This document shows positions 1-9,370 of a DNA stretch of 64,000 nucleotides, one piece after another. Within the stretch, counting starts at the first letter, position 1; each line of letters starts with the position of its first letter. The stretch spans positions 248,001-312,000 of the forward strand of contig FJUW01000030.1 in assembly GCA_900074885.1 (NCBI GenBank). Reading direction: 5' to 3'. The notes under the pieces were generated by a model. That model was not told where the DNA came from and did not search any database. It was given only the letters and a program-made list of their open reading frames with translations. Made by a program: the position numbers and the translations under genes. This DNA comes from Rhynchosporium graminicola (lineage: Eukaryota > Ascomycota > Leotiomycetes > Helotiales > Ploettnerulaceae).

Positions 1-144
1 GGCTTCTAGCTATCCTAAATACCTATCCGCAAGCCCTTTACATCGCAATGGCGGTCGATGATACGCTGTTTTATACTATAGAGTGCTGCTCGAGTGATAT
101 AGGGGCAGAGCTCAGAGAGAAGGAAAATTCATAGTATTCAGAAG

Positions 145-145
145 T

Positions 146-176
<31 letters not shown>
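145..176. repeat. (GTA)n microsatellite
   Basis: About ten tandem GTA units in an intergenic region, seen directly. Confidence 0.9.
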
Positions 177-1764
177 ACCTCTGAAGTATCTACTAAGAGT
201 ACAGATACTTCCATTTTTCAATTTTCAGCCTCAAGGGGGGGATGATGAACATTAGCACAATGCATCAACGTCCCGGTCCCTCTAGTATAATTTTGTATGG
301 GAGGGGTAGATCTCTAGATGCACTCGCCAAGTCAATAGAATGTTGGCGTATACAGATTTAGCTGTGGCCATAAAATACACATACTAAAAACCTCTCTCTG
401 CAAGATCCGCGCAGTGAACAAAACACACATCTTTTAACCTTATTATCATCTTCATTCACAGCTTCTCTGTGATGATGGAAAAATCTCCCAACGGGGCCCA
501 GACTGCCCTGCGCACGACGTGACGGTGGTACTATGATGGACTACGCATCTCGAATCACCTCACCATCAAAAATACCACGGCGTCTAAGCGAGAAGTTAGC
601 CATGGCGAAACGAGGTCCTTTCATCAAATCTGAGCGTCAGACACGTCATAAGATTTCCGTTCAAGCAGTAAAGCCATACCAGCCAACGGTATCCCATTTG
701 AGCCCTTTCCCGAGAGTAGTAACGAGACGAGCTAGTTTCGTTTTTCGTCTCTTCACTCAACCAAAAGAAGTCTCCACATCCCTCTATCAGCGACTCCTTT
801 TGATAGTTCTTGAGGAATCAAAGCTCCCTTGCGCATTATCTGCTAATCCTTTTCCGAGACTTTTTTTGGCTTTCTTTTCTGCAAGGGCGGGTTTTAAGCG
901 ACGTCGAGTCAACATGACCCCCCCCCCCCCTCCTCTCGGCTTTTCTGATCCTGCCGTACCTACCTTGGTGAAGTTCCCAAAAAGAAAAACCGAGAGAATA
1001 GTTCGTTCTCCAGCGAGCGGGGGGGGATTGGAAAGGTTACGTTTCGAGTTCATGGAACGCGTGTAACTTTGATAAAATAAATAAATGAATGAATGAATGA
1101 ATCCACGAAACGATTCAAGGATATCGCCCTCAAGTTGATCCCCATCTAAGGTATCTTCAAGCCACCTGAGCCGACTTCTTGGATGCTGACTTTGGGAAAA
1201 ATCCGAGCTGGTGCAGATGGATGGATGTGTGGACGTTGCTGCGCGGATCATTCCATTCCATTCAGCAGCCTCGTTGCTGAAAGTGGTCGAGGAAAGCTCC
1301 GCCCGTACTGAGATGAGATGGTGAGGTATGGGTGGAGCTCCTCTGAAGAAAAAAAAAAGTGACCGCGTGCTATCTTCGCGTCGAGATGGGTTCGAACTTC
1401 ATCTGGGCAGAGAACGGATCAAAAACTTCGAATGTCGGATGTAGACTCATCCTCAACACGACATCAGCACCACACAACAGCATTCGATCAGACCCGCGGT
1501 TATGGGTCAATCAACCATTCCTTCTTCAAGCGAGATACCCGCCTGCCGATATCACCGCAGAAGGTGATGTCGATCGGGTACCGATCTCTACAATGCAAAA
1601 GCCAGGCAGCATCGATGAGCAGAACGCAAAGGTGCTTGCTTGCTTGATTGATTGATTGAGTAATTACCAAGGAGCAAATACAATTAGTAAGTAAGTCAAG
1701 CTAAGAAATCTACGAACAGGACACGACAAACCAAAATACCGTACCGATCATTCTATTCGACGCG

Positions 1765-1766
<2 letters not shown>

Positions 1767-1803
<37 letters not shown>
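1767..1803. repeat. (CT)n microsatellite
   Basis: Uninterrupted CT dinucleotide tract of about 37 nt in the spacer left of rok1. Confidence 0.9.
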
Positions 1804-1805
<2 letters not shown>

Positions 1806-2195
1806 GATCTCTCGCGATCTCTCATCTCAAAGCACGATACGAGATAAGAAGGCGCCCGGCAGTTTTCAACACCGCCATTATCATCACCAGCGAGCGAGCT
1901 TCAAAGGGAAAAGAAAGACCAAGCGGGGTTCCTGTTTCAAAAAGAGGAGACGAAGAAATTTGAGAGATGTAGGAGAGGGTAAAGATGATGATGCAGGAGA
2001 GGGTAAGGAAAGGTCTGCGAATTTGAAGCGGTGGGGAAGAGTACGGGAAGGAAAGGCGAAGGAGAAGGAAAGGAGAAGGAGAAGGGAATTAAGATGATGA
2101 GGAAGAAGATGAAGATGAAGATGAAGATTAAGATGTGGAGATCGCGAGGTTGAGGGGAGAGAGTGCAAGGGACCGAAGAGAGGTCGTGTGGTTGA

Positions 2196-2256
2196 TTGAT
2201 GATGCAGAGGGATGGAGGAATGGATGGGTGGATGGATGGATTGTTGGATGGATGGA
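2196..2256. repeat. TGGA-type imperfect tetranucleotide repeat
   Basis: Interrupted TGGA/TGAT units. They create His/Pro/Ser-rich illusory frames on the minus strand. Confidence 0.75.
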
Positions 2257-2439
2257 GCATAGTGGCTTGGAAGTACTCGAGAAGTCTGTGTGCGAGTACT
2301 GTAGCAGGATTGGAACACAGATGTTTGGCAAGTAGCACGGATATATAATCAAGACCTTGTTATCAGGCGAAAGAACGATGTTTTGATATGTGAGAACGCG
2401 CGCTCGTTGTTATATTTGGGTTTGACAAGGTAGAGAGAT

Positions 2440-4644
2440 CTATTCATCGATACCACCCCACTCTCCCTCATCAGCGACCTTCTGCCCCGGCTTCTCCTCT
2501 CCATCTCCCGAAGCTTCAAGTTGCGCTCGTCTCCTACTACCCTGAATAGCACCTTTTCGATTATTCTCCAGTTTACGCTCATAGCCACTCTTAGTACTAA
2601 TCAGCATCTTCCCCTTCCCCTTCCCCTTCCCCTTCCCATCCTCCTTCTCCTTAACACCCAACCCTCCTCTCCGAGCTTCCACACCGTACAATTTCAATTT
2701 CTTCTTATCCTCCTTCCCGACCTTCGGCAACATATCCAGGAGCCATTTCTGACTATCGCCAGAAGATTTCCCGGCCTGTTTCTCGCTCGCGGCGATGATA
2801 TTCGCTATATCGCGAACGTACGGGATGTCTTCTTTTGTGTAGAACGTTACAGCTACACCTCCTTCTCTCCCACCTCGTCCTGTGCGTCCAACACGATGGA
2901 TATAACTTGCTCCTGAATTGGGAACATCGTAGTTTACCACTCCGTTCACACCGCGAAAGTCTATGCCGCGAGATAATATGTCGGTGGTTATTAAAACCCA
3001 TATTTCACCGGAGCGGAAACGGGACATTACGGCTGAGCGAGCGGTAGAGGTCAGAGAGGAGTGTAAGACGGCGATACGGGATGAACCGCCGGCTGAAGAA
3101 GGGATGTCATATAGGAGTTCAGAGTGCAGTGCTGTTGCCCGCGGGATTGTTTGTGTGAAAACTAAGAATGGAGGTCTGAGAACCGGTACGGTTTTAGTAG
3201 AGTTCTTAGATAGGGAGGAGGATGAGGATGTTGGGTGCAGTAGTTGTCGTAAAGCAAGGAGTTTTCCGGGTTCGGTGGCGGCGTAGGTTAGGTAATGGGT
3301 AATATTTGGGATGGCGGAATCTTTTAGACCAACGACGAGACGCAGGATGGGTGTTACTGGGAGGGAGAGATCTGTGCGACGAGTGGTGATGGTGGAGTGT
3401 GCGAGGGATTCGATAGAGGAACCCATTGTGGCGGACCAGAGTGTTACTCGTAAGAGCGGAGAGGTGCAGGAGGACCAGATGGTGAGGGTCTGGTCTTTGA
3501 ACAGGGGGTCGAGGAGGACATCTGCTTCGTCTAGGACGAGAGTGCGGATGTTTGGTAGGGAGGCGTGTTTGCTTGGATTGCCGGTCGATAGAGCGCTGAG
3601 GAGAAGGCCGGGTGTAGTGATCAGAATATCGCCTTTGGAGACAGGTTGAGCCTGAGTAGATTTTTTCTCCTTTTCGTCTTCCTCCTCTTCTTCCTCACTC
3701 GAACTCGCATTTTCATCTGCCTTCGTATTGGTAATAACCCCCACTTCAACAATCCTCATCCCCTTCCTCATGCCCACAACCTTAACTCCAGTGCCCAAAC
3801 TCAATATCTTCGCCTCGTTCACAATCTGAGTAGCCAATTCCTTTGTAGGCACCACCACAACCGCTTCCCACTCATGCTCTCCCTTCTCTTTCTCCTCTTT
3901 TCCTCGTCTCCTCTGTATGATCTTATCCACAATCGGTATCAGGAATGCCAATGTCTTTCCACTTCCCGTTGGCGCCACAGCTAATAAATCCACTTCCTCT
4001 TCACCCAGATCACAATCCCCTAAAGCAATATCCGGACGCAGTAAGAATGGTAAACTGGCCATCTGCACTTCCGTAGGTATCTTATATCCCTGCTGTACCA
4101 GATTCTCGGCCATCCGTCCAGAAATATCATACACGCTCTTCAAATCCCCAAACGCCATCAGCGGTTGCGGAAATAGCTGTCTGATCTCCTCCTTCACAAC
4201 CTTCTTGCTGATATTCTCCTTCCCACTCTTCGATTTCTTGATTTTCTTCTCCGCTGCTCTTCCGGATGGCAAGAGAGTGATTTTCAATCTATGCGATTTG
4301 AGGATTTGGCGACATTCATCTTGGTCTAGCAGTTTCCCCTCGGTGGAAGGTTGTGTTTTCGTCGCATTGTCTGCTTCTTCCGGCCTCGTCTTTTTCGCTT
4401 TCGGAGCTGTGGCTTTCGGCGCGAAGAAATCTACATCTTCATCCTCTTCCTTCAAGGCCGTCTGTTCTTCAACCTGTGCTGCCCCGCGCTTCCTCTTCTT
4501 GCCTCTCGAATCGGGTATCGCATCGTGGTAGAGCTGAGGGTTGGCTGATACTCCGGCGGAGGGAAGTTTCGCTGGGGTGGTGGAGGAAGTGGAGGATTTG
4601 TTGGGCCGTTTTGTCGATCGCGACAATATCTTGAGGATGTCCAT
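2440..4644 (-). CDS. ROK1: ATP-dependent DEAD-box RNA helicase Rok1
   Basis: Intronless 734-aa DEAD-box helicase. In yeast Rok1 acts in the nucleolus on pre-rRNA for the 40S subunit, with Rrp5. Visible motifs in order: a Q-motif region (GYKIPTEVQ), Walker A/motif I APTGSGKT, motif Ib region TPGLLLSAL, motif II DEAD (DEADVLLDP), motif III SAT, and motif VI HRVGRTGRGG. The N-terminal 130 residues are Lys/Ser-rich with acidic patches, as usual in this family. The start MDILKILSR at 4644 is preferred over an in-frame Met 16 codons upstream, because Rok1 proteins begin with a short MDxxKxLxR-like segment. The C-terminal tail has a GK dipeptide repeat (KGKGKGKGK) encoded by CTTCCC hexamers. The start lies only 114 nt from the predicted end of the next minus-strand gene. 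Family assignment is firm. Confidence 0.93.
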   Translation of the reverse strand: MDILKILSRSTKRPNKSSTSSTTPAKLPSAGVSANPQLYHDAIPDSRGKKRKRGAAQVEEQTALKEEDEDVDFFAPKATAPKAKKTRPEEADNATKTQPSTEGKLLDQDECRQILKSHRLKITLLPSGRAAEKKIKKSKSGKENISKKVVKEEIRQLFPQPLMAFGDLKSVYDISGRMAENLVQQGYKIPTEVQMASLPFLLRPDIALGDCDLGEEEVDLLAVAPTGSGKTLAFLIPIVDKIIQRRRGKEEKEKGEHEWEAVVVVPTKELATQIVNEAKILSLGTGVKVVGMRKGMRIVEVGVITNTKADENASSSEEEEEEDEKEKKSTQAQPVSKGDILITTPGLLLSALSTGNPSKHASLPNIRTLVLDEADVLLDPLFKDQTLTIWSSCTSPLLRVTLWSATMGSSIESLAHSTITTRRTDLSLPVTPILRLVVGLKDSAIPNITHYLTYAATEPGKLLALRQLLHPTSSSSSLSKNSTKTVPVLRPPFLVFTQTIPRATALHSELLYDIPSSAGGSSRIAVLHSSLTSTARSAVMSRFRSGEIWVLITTDILSRGIDFRGVNGVVNYDVPNSGASYIHRVGRTGRGGREGGVAVTFYTKEDIPYVRDIANIIAASEKQAGKSSGDSQKWLLDMLPKVGKEDKKKLKLYGVEARRGGLGVKEKEDGKGKGKGKGKMLISTKSGYERKLENNRKGAIQGSRRRAQLEASGDGEEKPGQKVADEGEWGGIDE

Positions 4645-4758
4645 GATGGCTGTGTCGAGGGATAAGAAGTTATTGAAATTTATTTTTCGCAAGTACTATT
4701 CTGCCGTCTATCGCCTCACCGCCTGGATTTTTAGTGGAGATAATCGCTTCGGGATCAT

Positions 4759-5279
4759 TCAATCGGCAAGGATAAACAGACCAGCTTCGTCCACCTGATT
4801 GTCGTGTGAGTGTCTTTGATCTCCTCCTTCAGTTGGTCACACGAAGATCATACCTCAATGTACTGATCTGCATAATACTGGTATTCCAAATGGCTCAAAC
4901 GACCACGAGCAAACCACATATATCTCTCGGTCCTCCCCGTCCAAGTGTCTCCTCACAACCTCAGCAACATGTGCTACATCCACAATATCTGCAGTGATGG
5001 CCTGTATTGGAACGCCTGTTTGCCGAAATAAGTGCTCAGATGATAGTCGGAACAGCTATAACTGTTGATTCTACCGGTTTACCTTTATTGGTTTGCACGA
5101 ATACTAATACTACTTCGAAATATGGATCATCGTCTATGACCAGTGGGTCTGTTATGCCAAGTGGGATAGCTTCAGTTTCTCTACACCATACGGAGTCCGA
5201 TTCCGACGTCGTCTGATTCAGATTCGGATTCTGCTGGATCATCTGGAACTTCCACGACTCTCAAGGCCTCACCAACCAT
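4759..5279 (-). CDS. Cryptic four-exon gene, 113-aa protein of unknown function
   Basis: Not visible as one open frame. Four pieces join with consistent phase: 5279-5192, 5148-5083, 5015-4864 and 4794-4759. Donors are GTATGG, GTAAAC and GTACAT, all followed by CAG acceptors. The product starts MVGEALRVVEVPDDP, then has an acidic Ser/Glu stretch, then VIDDDPYFEVVLVFVQT, then QAITADIVDVAHVAEVVRR, and ends DEAGLFILAD. No signal peptide or membrane segment is seen. I do not recognise the family. The last intron is the weakest join; without it the frame ends at 4855. Extra upstream exons are possible: a coding-like minus-strand segment at 5564-5352 contains LADISMLAIRHEMRRKFQAM, but I could not join it. 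It could alternatively be a decaying gene. Confidence 0.42.
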
Positions 5280-6245
5280 GCTGTCGTCCTCCTCTCTCTC
5301 TCTGCCTCAGCCTCAGCCTCTGCCCACTACATCTCCGGCCACAACTGCAAGTCACAACTGCAAGTGCCAATATGGCGGGTCCAAATGCAGGATCAAGTCT
5401 TGGAATCCGGATCCCAGTCCTCCTTCTTGCATGGCTTGGAACTTTCGCCTCATTTCATGCCGGATAGCAAGCATACTTATATCAGCCAGCCTGGGCTCTC
5501 TCGCTCTGGATGGAGTCTTCAGACAAGTACAATACCAAGCGTCAACTACTACAAGCCCACTCACTCACTTTATTGTAATTCATAGCGTACGGTCGGTCGG
5601 TCCCATGTCAATCAATATCCGGCTTTTCTCCAGATCGTGGTTCCCTCCTCCGATATCTCCTTCCTTTGTCTCTTCCATGTCGTCGTCCAACATCAAATTA
5701 GCACGAGCACCACTCTCAGAGAATCCACTCACTCAAAGACCAGACCAGACCAGACCAGACCAGACTTCCCAGTTCACGCGAGCCAGCACACACCACCCCC
5801 GTACGTACAACCACAATTTCACCGCTCTCAATCCAGACCCAGGAACATCCTCATGGGAATTAGTTTGATTCTCTTCACGTGTTGATTATCAAATTCAATC
5901 GAGGATGCTGATTGGCGCGGATAAAGCCAGTTCCTCACCGGGTAAATGCGAGCGAGCTCGACGCTCCTCCCCGTGTTGACGGACGTCCCAGCTTTGGCGG
6001 GGTCAAGATGAGTCTCGTGAGGTAAAGAAAAAAAGGCTGGAGCTTTTGTTACAATAGATAAACCACGAGCTGAACCTCCTGACGCACGTAGACTCTCGCA
6101 AACTTCAACTGCAAAGGACCCCTTTTCTTCTCCATTACTTATAAACTTTTTAAACCCTTCTCCTTGCAACCAACACAAAATACTTGACAGGATAAACCAC
6201 AACTATCCCATTAGCATTAGGTACATTACAGGCACGACTTTCAAA
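5280..6245. other. Divergent spacer upstream of xylitol dehydrogenase
   Basis: About 1 kb between the minus-strand cryptic gene and the plus-strand dehydrogenase. It contains a short AGACC pentamer array at 5737-5764. One unassigned coding-like segment on the minus strand (5564-5352) may be an upstream exon of the cryptic gene. Other open frames here are Ser/Pro-rich and unsupported. Confidence 0.5.
5737..5764. repeat. (AGACC)n pentanucleotide repeat
   Basis: Five tandem ACCAG/AGACC units seen directly. Confidence 0.9.
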
Positions 6246-7481
6246 ATGGCAAAAACTACAGATGTCAGTCACCCCTCCCTCCATCATACTATCAATCATA
6301 CTTCCGCCACCTACAACAGCTAACCACTTACTTATTCCTTGTAGAACCTCTCATTCATCCTCAACAAGCCATTCGACGTAACCTTTGCCCAACAAGCAAA
6401 GCCCGAATTGTCTTCTCCCTACGATGTTCTCGTCGCCATAAACTACACCGGAATCTGCGGTTCAGATGTCCACTATTGGGAACATGGTCGTATTGGATCA
6501 TTCATCCTTAAGGAACCCATGGTGTACGCTCTCCTCCTCCTCCTCCTCCTCCTCCCTCTCTCCTATCCCCGTCTCCCATAAGATAGCTAACCTCTCCCCT
6601 CCCTCAGTCTCGGCCACGAATCTGCCGGCACAATCACCGCCGTCGGCTCCTCGGTACCCAACCTCAAAGTCGGCGACCGTGTAGCCCTCGAGCCCGGAAC
6701 TCCCTGCCGCCGCTGCGAGCCCTGCCTCAGCGGACACTACAATCTCTGCCCTCTCATGCGATTCGCAGCCACTCCCCCCTACGGCGGAACCCTAACAGGC
6801 TTCTACCTCTCCCCGTCGGATTTCGTCTACAAGCTCCCTTCGCACGTCTCCTTACAAGAAGGCGCCCTTCTCGAACCCCTCGCAGTAGCAGTCCACATCG
6901 TCAAACAAGCCGAGATAAAACCCGGACAATCAGTAGTGGTCATGGGCGCCGGGCCAGTCGGGTTGTTATGTTGTGCAGTCGCGAAATCATACGGAGCCAG
7001 TGTGGTCGCCAGCGTAGACATCCAGCCCTCGCGTCTCGAATTCGCAAAGAGCTACGCTGCAACACACACATTCATACCGTCGCGCGTTCCAGCTTCAGAG
7101 AATGCCGCCGCTTTACTCAAACTCCTAGACTTACCATCTGGCACAGACGCCGTGATCGACGCCTCGGGCGCAGAACCCTCGATCCAAACTTCCATTCACA
7201 CCGTGCGTCGCGGGGGCGTGTACGTCCAAGGCGGGATGGGCAAAGAGGATATCAATTTCCCGATCATGGAATTGTGCACCAAGGAGATCACGGTGAAGGG
7301 CAGTTTTAGGTATGGCAGTGGAGATTACAAGTTGGCGCTCGAGTTGGTCAGTAAGGGGTTCGTGGATGTTAAGAAGTTGATTAGTAGGACGGTGGAGTTC
7401 ACGGAGGCGGAACAGGCGTTTAAGGATGTCAAGAGTGGGCAGGGGATTAAGGTGTTGATCAAGGGACCGAATGAGAAGTAG
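6246..7481 (+). CDS. NAD-dependent xylitol/sorbitol dehydrogenase (Zn MDR family)
   Basis: Three exons (6246-6263, 6345-6523, 6608-7481) give 356 aa, the normal size of fungal D-xylulose reductase/sorbitol dehydrogenase. The enzyme oxidises xylitol (or sorbitol) to the ketose with NAD+ in the cytosolic pentose catabolic pathway. Visible signatures: catalytic zinc Cys in [15 protein letters not shown], the GHE motif in VLGHESAG, the four-Cys structural zinc loop ([15 protein letters not shown]), the Rossmann motif GAGPVGLL, and an acidic residue at the end of beta2 (VDIQPSR) that favours NAD+ over NADP+. Intron 1 is phase 0 (gtcagt...gtag) with an agctaac branch region. Intron 2 (gtacgc...cctcag) carries a CTC repeat. 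Splitting off only six codons in exon 1 is common in this family. Xylitol versus sorbitol preference cannot be read from the sequence. Confidence 0.9.
6530..6556. repeat. (TCC)n repeat inside dehydrogenase intron 2
   Basis: Nine or so CTC/TCC units lie between the donor at 6524 and the acceptor at 6607 of the xylitol dehydrogenase second intron, forming an unusual pyrimidine-rich intron core. Confidence 0.85.
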
Positions 7482-7645
7482 GGTGGGAGATTGAGAGGGG
7501 GTTTGAAGTCGGATTGTGAGTGCGCAAGCGTTGGCGTGAGGAGTTGAAAAAGAAAGGACAGAAAGCTGAGCTGGCGAGGAATTAGTTGCTGTTAAGTAGA
7601 CGTTTATCTAAACGTCAAACTTCAAGTTTCGAACTAATCTATCCA

Positions 7646-7648
<3 letters not shown>

Positions 7649-7719
<71 letters not shown>
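7649..7719. repeat. Long (CT)n microsatellite
   Basis: About 35 uninterrupted CT units, the longest perfect dinucleotide tract in the window, about 170 nt after the dehydrogenase stop codon. Confidence 0.95.
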
Positions 7720-7722
<3 letters not shown>

Positions 7723-7965
7723 ACCTCAAGTTTCTACACTACCCACTTCACCCAAACCCACCCACCTACCACAAAACTCCCCTCCGCAAACCCCCCAAAC
7801 CGAAGTATAGACCTTTCTCTCAACGAGTCCAGTTGAGGATGTATTATAAGCTTGTTTGCTTGTGAAAGTCTCACGCAACGCATTCCGTGGCTAGGTGTGC
7901 AGATCGCGAGTAGTCAGCTAAGAAGAGTCGAGGGATCCAAACAGCTTCTCTTGAGGGTGGGCTAG

Positions 7966-8034
7966 ATGTTTGTTTGTTAGTTGGTTAGTTAGTTTGTTTG
8001 TTTGTTAGTTAGTTAGTTAGTTAGTTAGTTAGTC
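7966..8034. repeat. TTAG/TTTG tetranucleotide array
   Basis: Imperfect tandem TTGT, TTGG and TTAG units, ending in about eight TTAG copies. Confidence 0.85.
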
Positions 8035-8190
8035 TGAATTTCCTTTCTTTCTTTCCCACCGTGTTCCTGTCTCTCCCGTCTATTTTCTATCCATGTCCCA
8101 TCTGCCTGGTTTGTCTTGTATGGAATGAACAAAATCCCGCGAACCCTTTTTTTTTTTGTTTATTTTTTTTTCAATTCAAGGAATGGTTTA

Positions 8191-8262
8191 CTTGCCTGCC
8201 TACCTACCTATCTATTGATCTATTTATCCTTCTAAAAGGCTTCGTAGGTAGGTAGGTAGGTG
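8191..8262. repeat. Inverted CCTA / TAGG tetranucleotide arrays
   Basis: A CCTGCCTACCTACCTATC block at 8193-8211 faces a complementary GTAGGTAGGTAGGTAGG block at 8244-8261, separated by about 32 nt. They could pair into a stem of roughly 16 bp. Confidence 0.7.
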
Positions 8263-8507
8263 TTCACCCCACTATTGTAACAAGTCACTTCCCCCAATGG
8301 CCTTCTCCGTCTCCGTCTCCGTCCCCGTTCTCCGGCTCGGTAGCTGAATGGAGGTCTCTGTATTCTGCGTCGTATTGGGTTTATCTCATGTGTGTGTTTT
8401 TACGAAGCTTCGCTCTTCTCCTTAGCACCTCTTGAATAGCCTCCGTCGCGCCAGATGATCGTGGTATAAGCAGCGAAAGAAGGGGGATTTCGGTAGGTGG
8501 GTGGGTG

Positions 8508-8557
8508 TGTGTGTAGGTAGCTAGCTATCCACCCACCCATCCATCCATCCACCCATC
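8508..8557. repeat. Mixed GGTG/TAGC/CCAT tetranucleotide tract
   Basis: Adjacent GTGG, GTAG, CCAC and CCAT runs, seen directly. Confidence 0.75.
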
Positions 8558-9370
8558 CTCTCAAGAATCCAAATCTCACAAACAACAAGCCCGCGATACT
8601 GAACATCTACCTTATTTTCTCGACAAGAACGTTTTTTTCGAAGTGGCTTGATTTGAAAGAGTGGTTCGTTGATTGGTTGATTACTTGACTGGTTGATTAT
8701 TTGATTGGTTGGTTGGTTGGTCGGGTAAGCTGGGGAGAGAGGAATGAAAGGGGGTGTTTATACTGTACCGATGGTATGTGTTTTTATGATTTTAGGTATT
8801 GCTTACTTGATTTATTGGATGAGGGTTTGTATTCATGAAGAAAAGAGGGAAGGGAGGGGGGGAAGAGGGAAGAGGGAAGAGGGAAGAGGAAGGTATGAGA
8901 TTTAGCTAGGCTACGTTACTGTGGTTCGTTGTATTTAGTTTTGGAGGAATGGGGAGGGGAAGGAATTGATGGGTAGATGAGATAAGACGTGAGGTAGCAA
9001 TAGAGAATGATAGAAAGAAACTAAGAGCTGGGAAGAGGAAGGATGATCGAAATCGCCGGTAGTATCACCAGCACCGTCTATCCGTACGGCAAAGTACTAA
9101 TGTACACCAAGAATCCAGAGCAGATGAAAAACCGATCTTTAAGATATAGACCTATACCCACGTATAGATTTGAAAAGCACGTGAGATATATCACAAAAGT
9201 ATCAACAAATTCCAGAATTCCCAATCATCGGACTCGCTCTCATCCCAACCATAAAAGCAAAATCGAAATCAAAATTCTCCACCTAATATCCCACGCTTTT
9301 ACGCTTCAAAGGAAATGCACCTCGCTCCTTGCCCTTCATAATCCTTCACCTCAATTCCCTCCATCAATTC

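Larger units (their letters stand above)
1..2439. other. Intergenic region, no supported gene
   Basis: This stretch holds low-complexity DNA and no reading frame I trust. The longest open frames have biased composition: the frame at 533-1066 runs through a C-homopolymer near 917-930, and the minus-strand frames at 1884-2352 are His/Pro/Ser-rich because they read TGGA and GGA-rich repeats. No splice-joined protein of recognisable type emerged. It includes the 3' flank of rok1 on the right. Confidence 0.6.
7482..9370. other. Microsatellite-dense 3'-3' spacer, no gene seen
   Basis: The spacer between two convergent genes (dehydrogenase plus, mannosidase minus) is filled with simple repeats: CT, TTAG/TTGT, CTAC/GTAG, CCAT/CCAC, TTGATTGG and GGGAAGA motifs. 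No reading frame with normal composition is present. Confidence 0.75.

Noticed and set aside
533..1066. 177-codon plus-strand open frame
   Set aside because: Runs through a C homopolymer and odd repeats, has no recognisable domain, and overlaps an equally poor minus-strand frame.
1884..2352. Overlapping His/Pro/Ser-rich minus-strand frames
   Set aside because: Composition is explained by TGGA and GGA-rich simple repeats read on the reverse strand.
6756..7481. Dehydrogenase taken as a 241-aa protein starting at 6756
   Set aside because: Lacks the catalytic zinc site; joining two upstream exons gives the full-length 356-aa family member.
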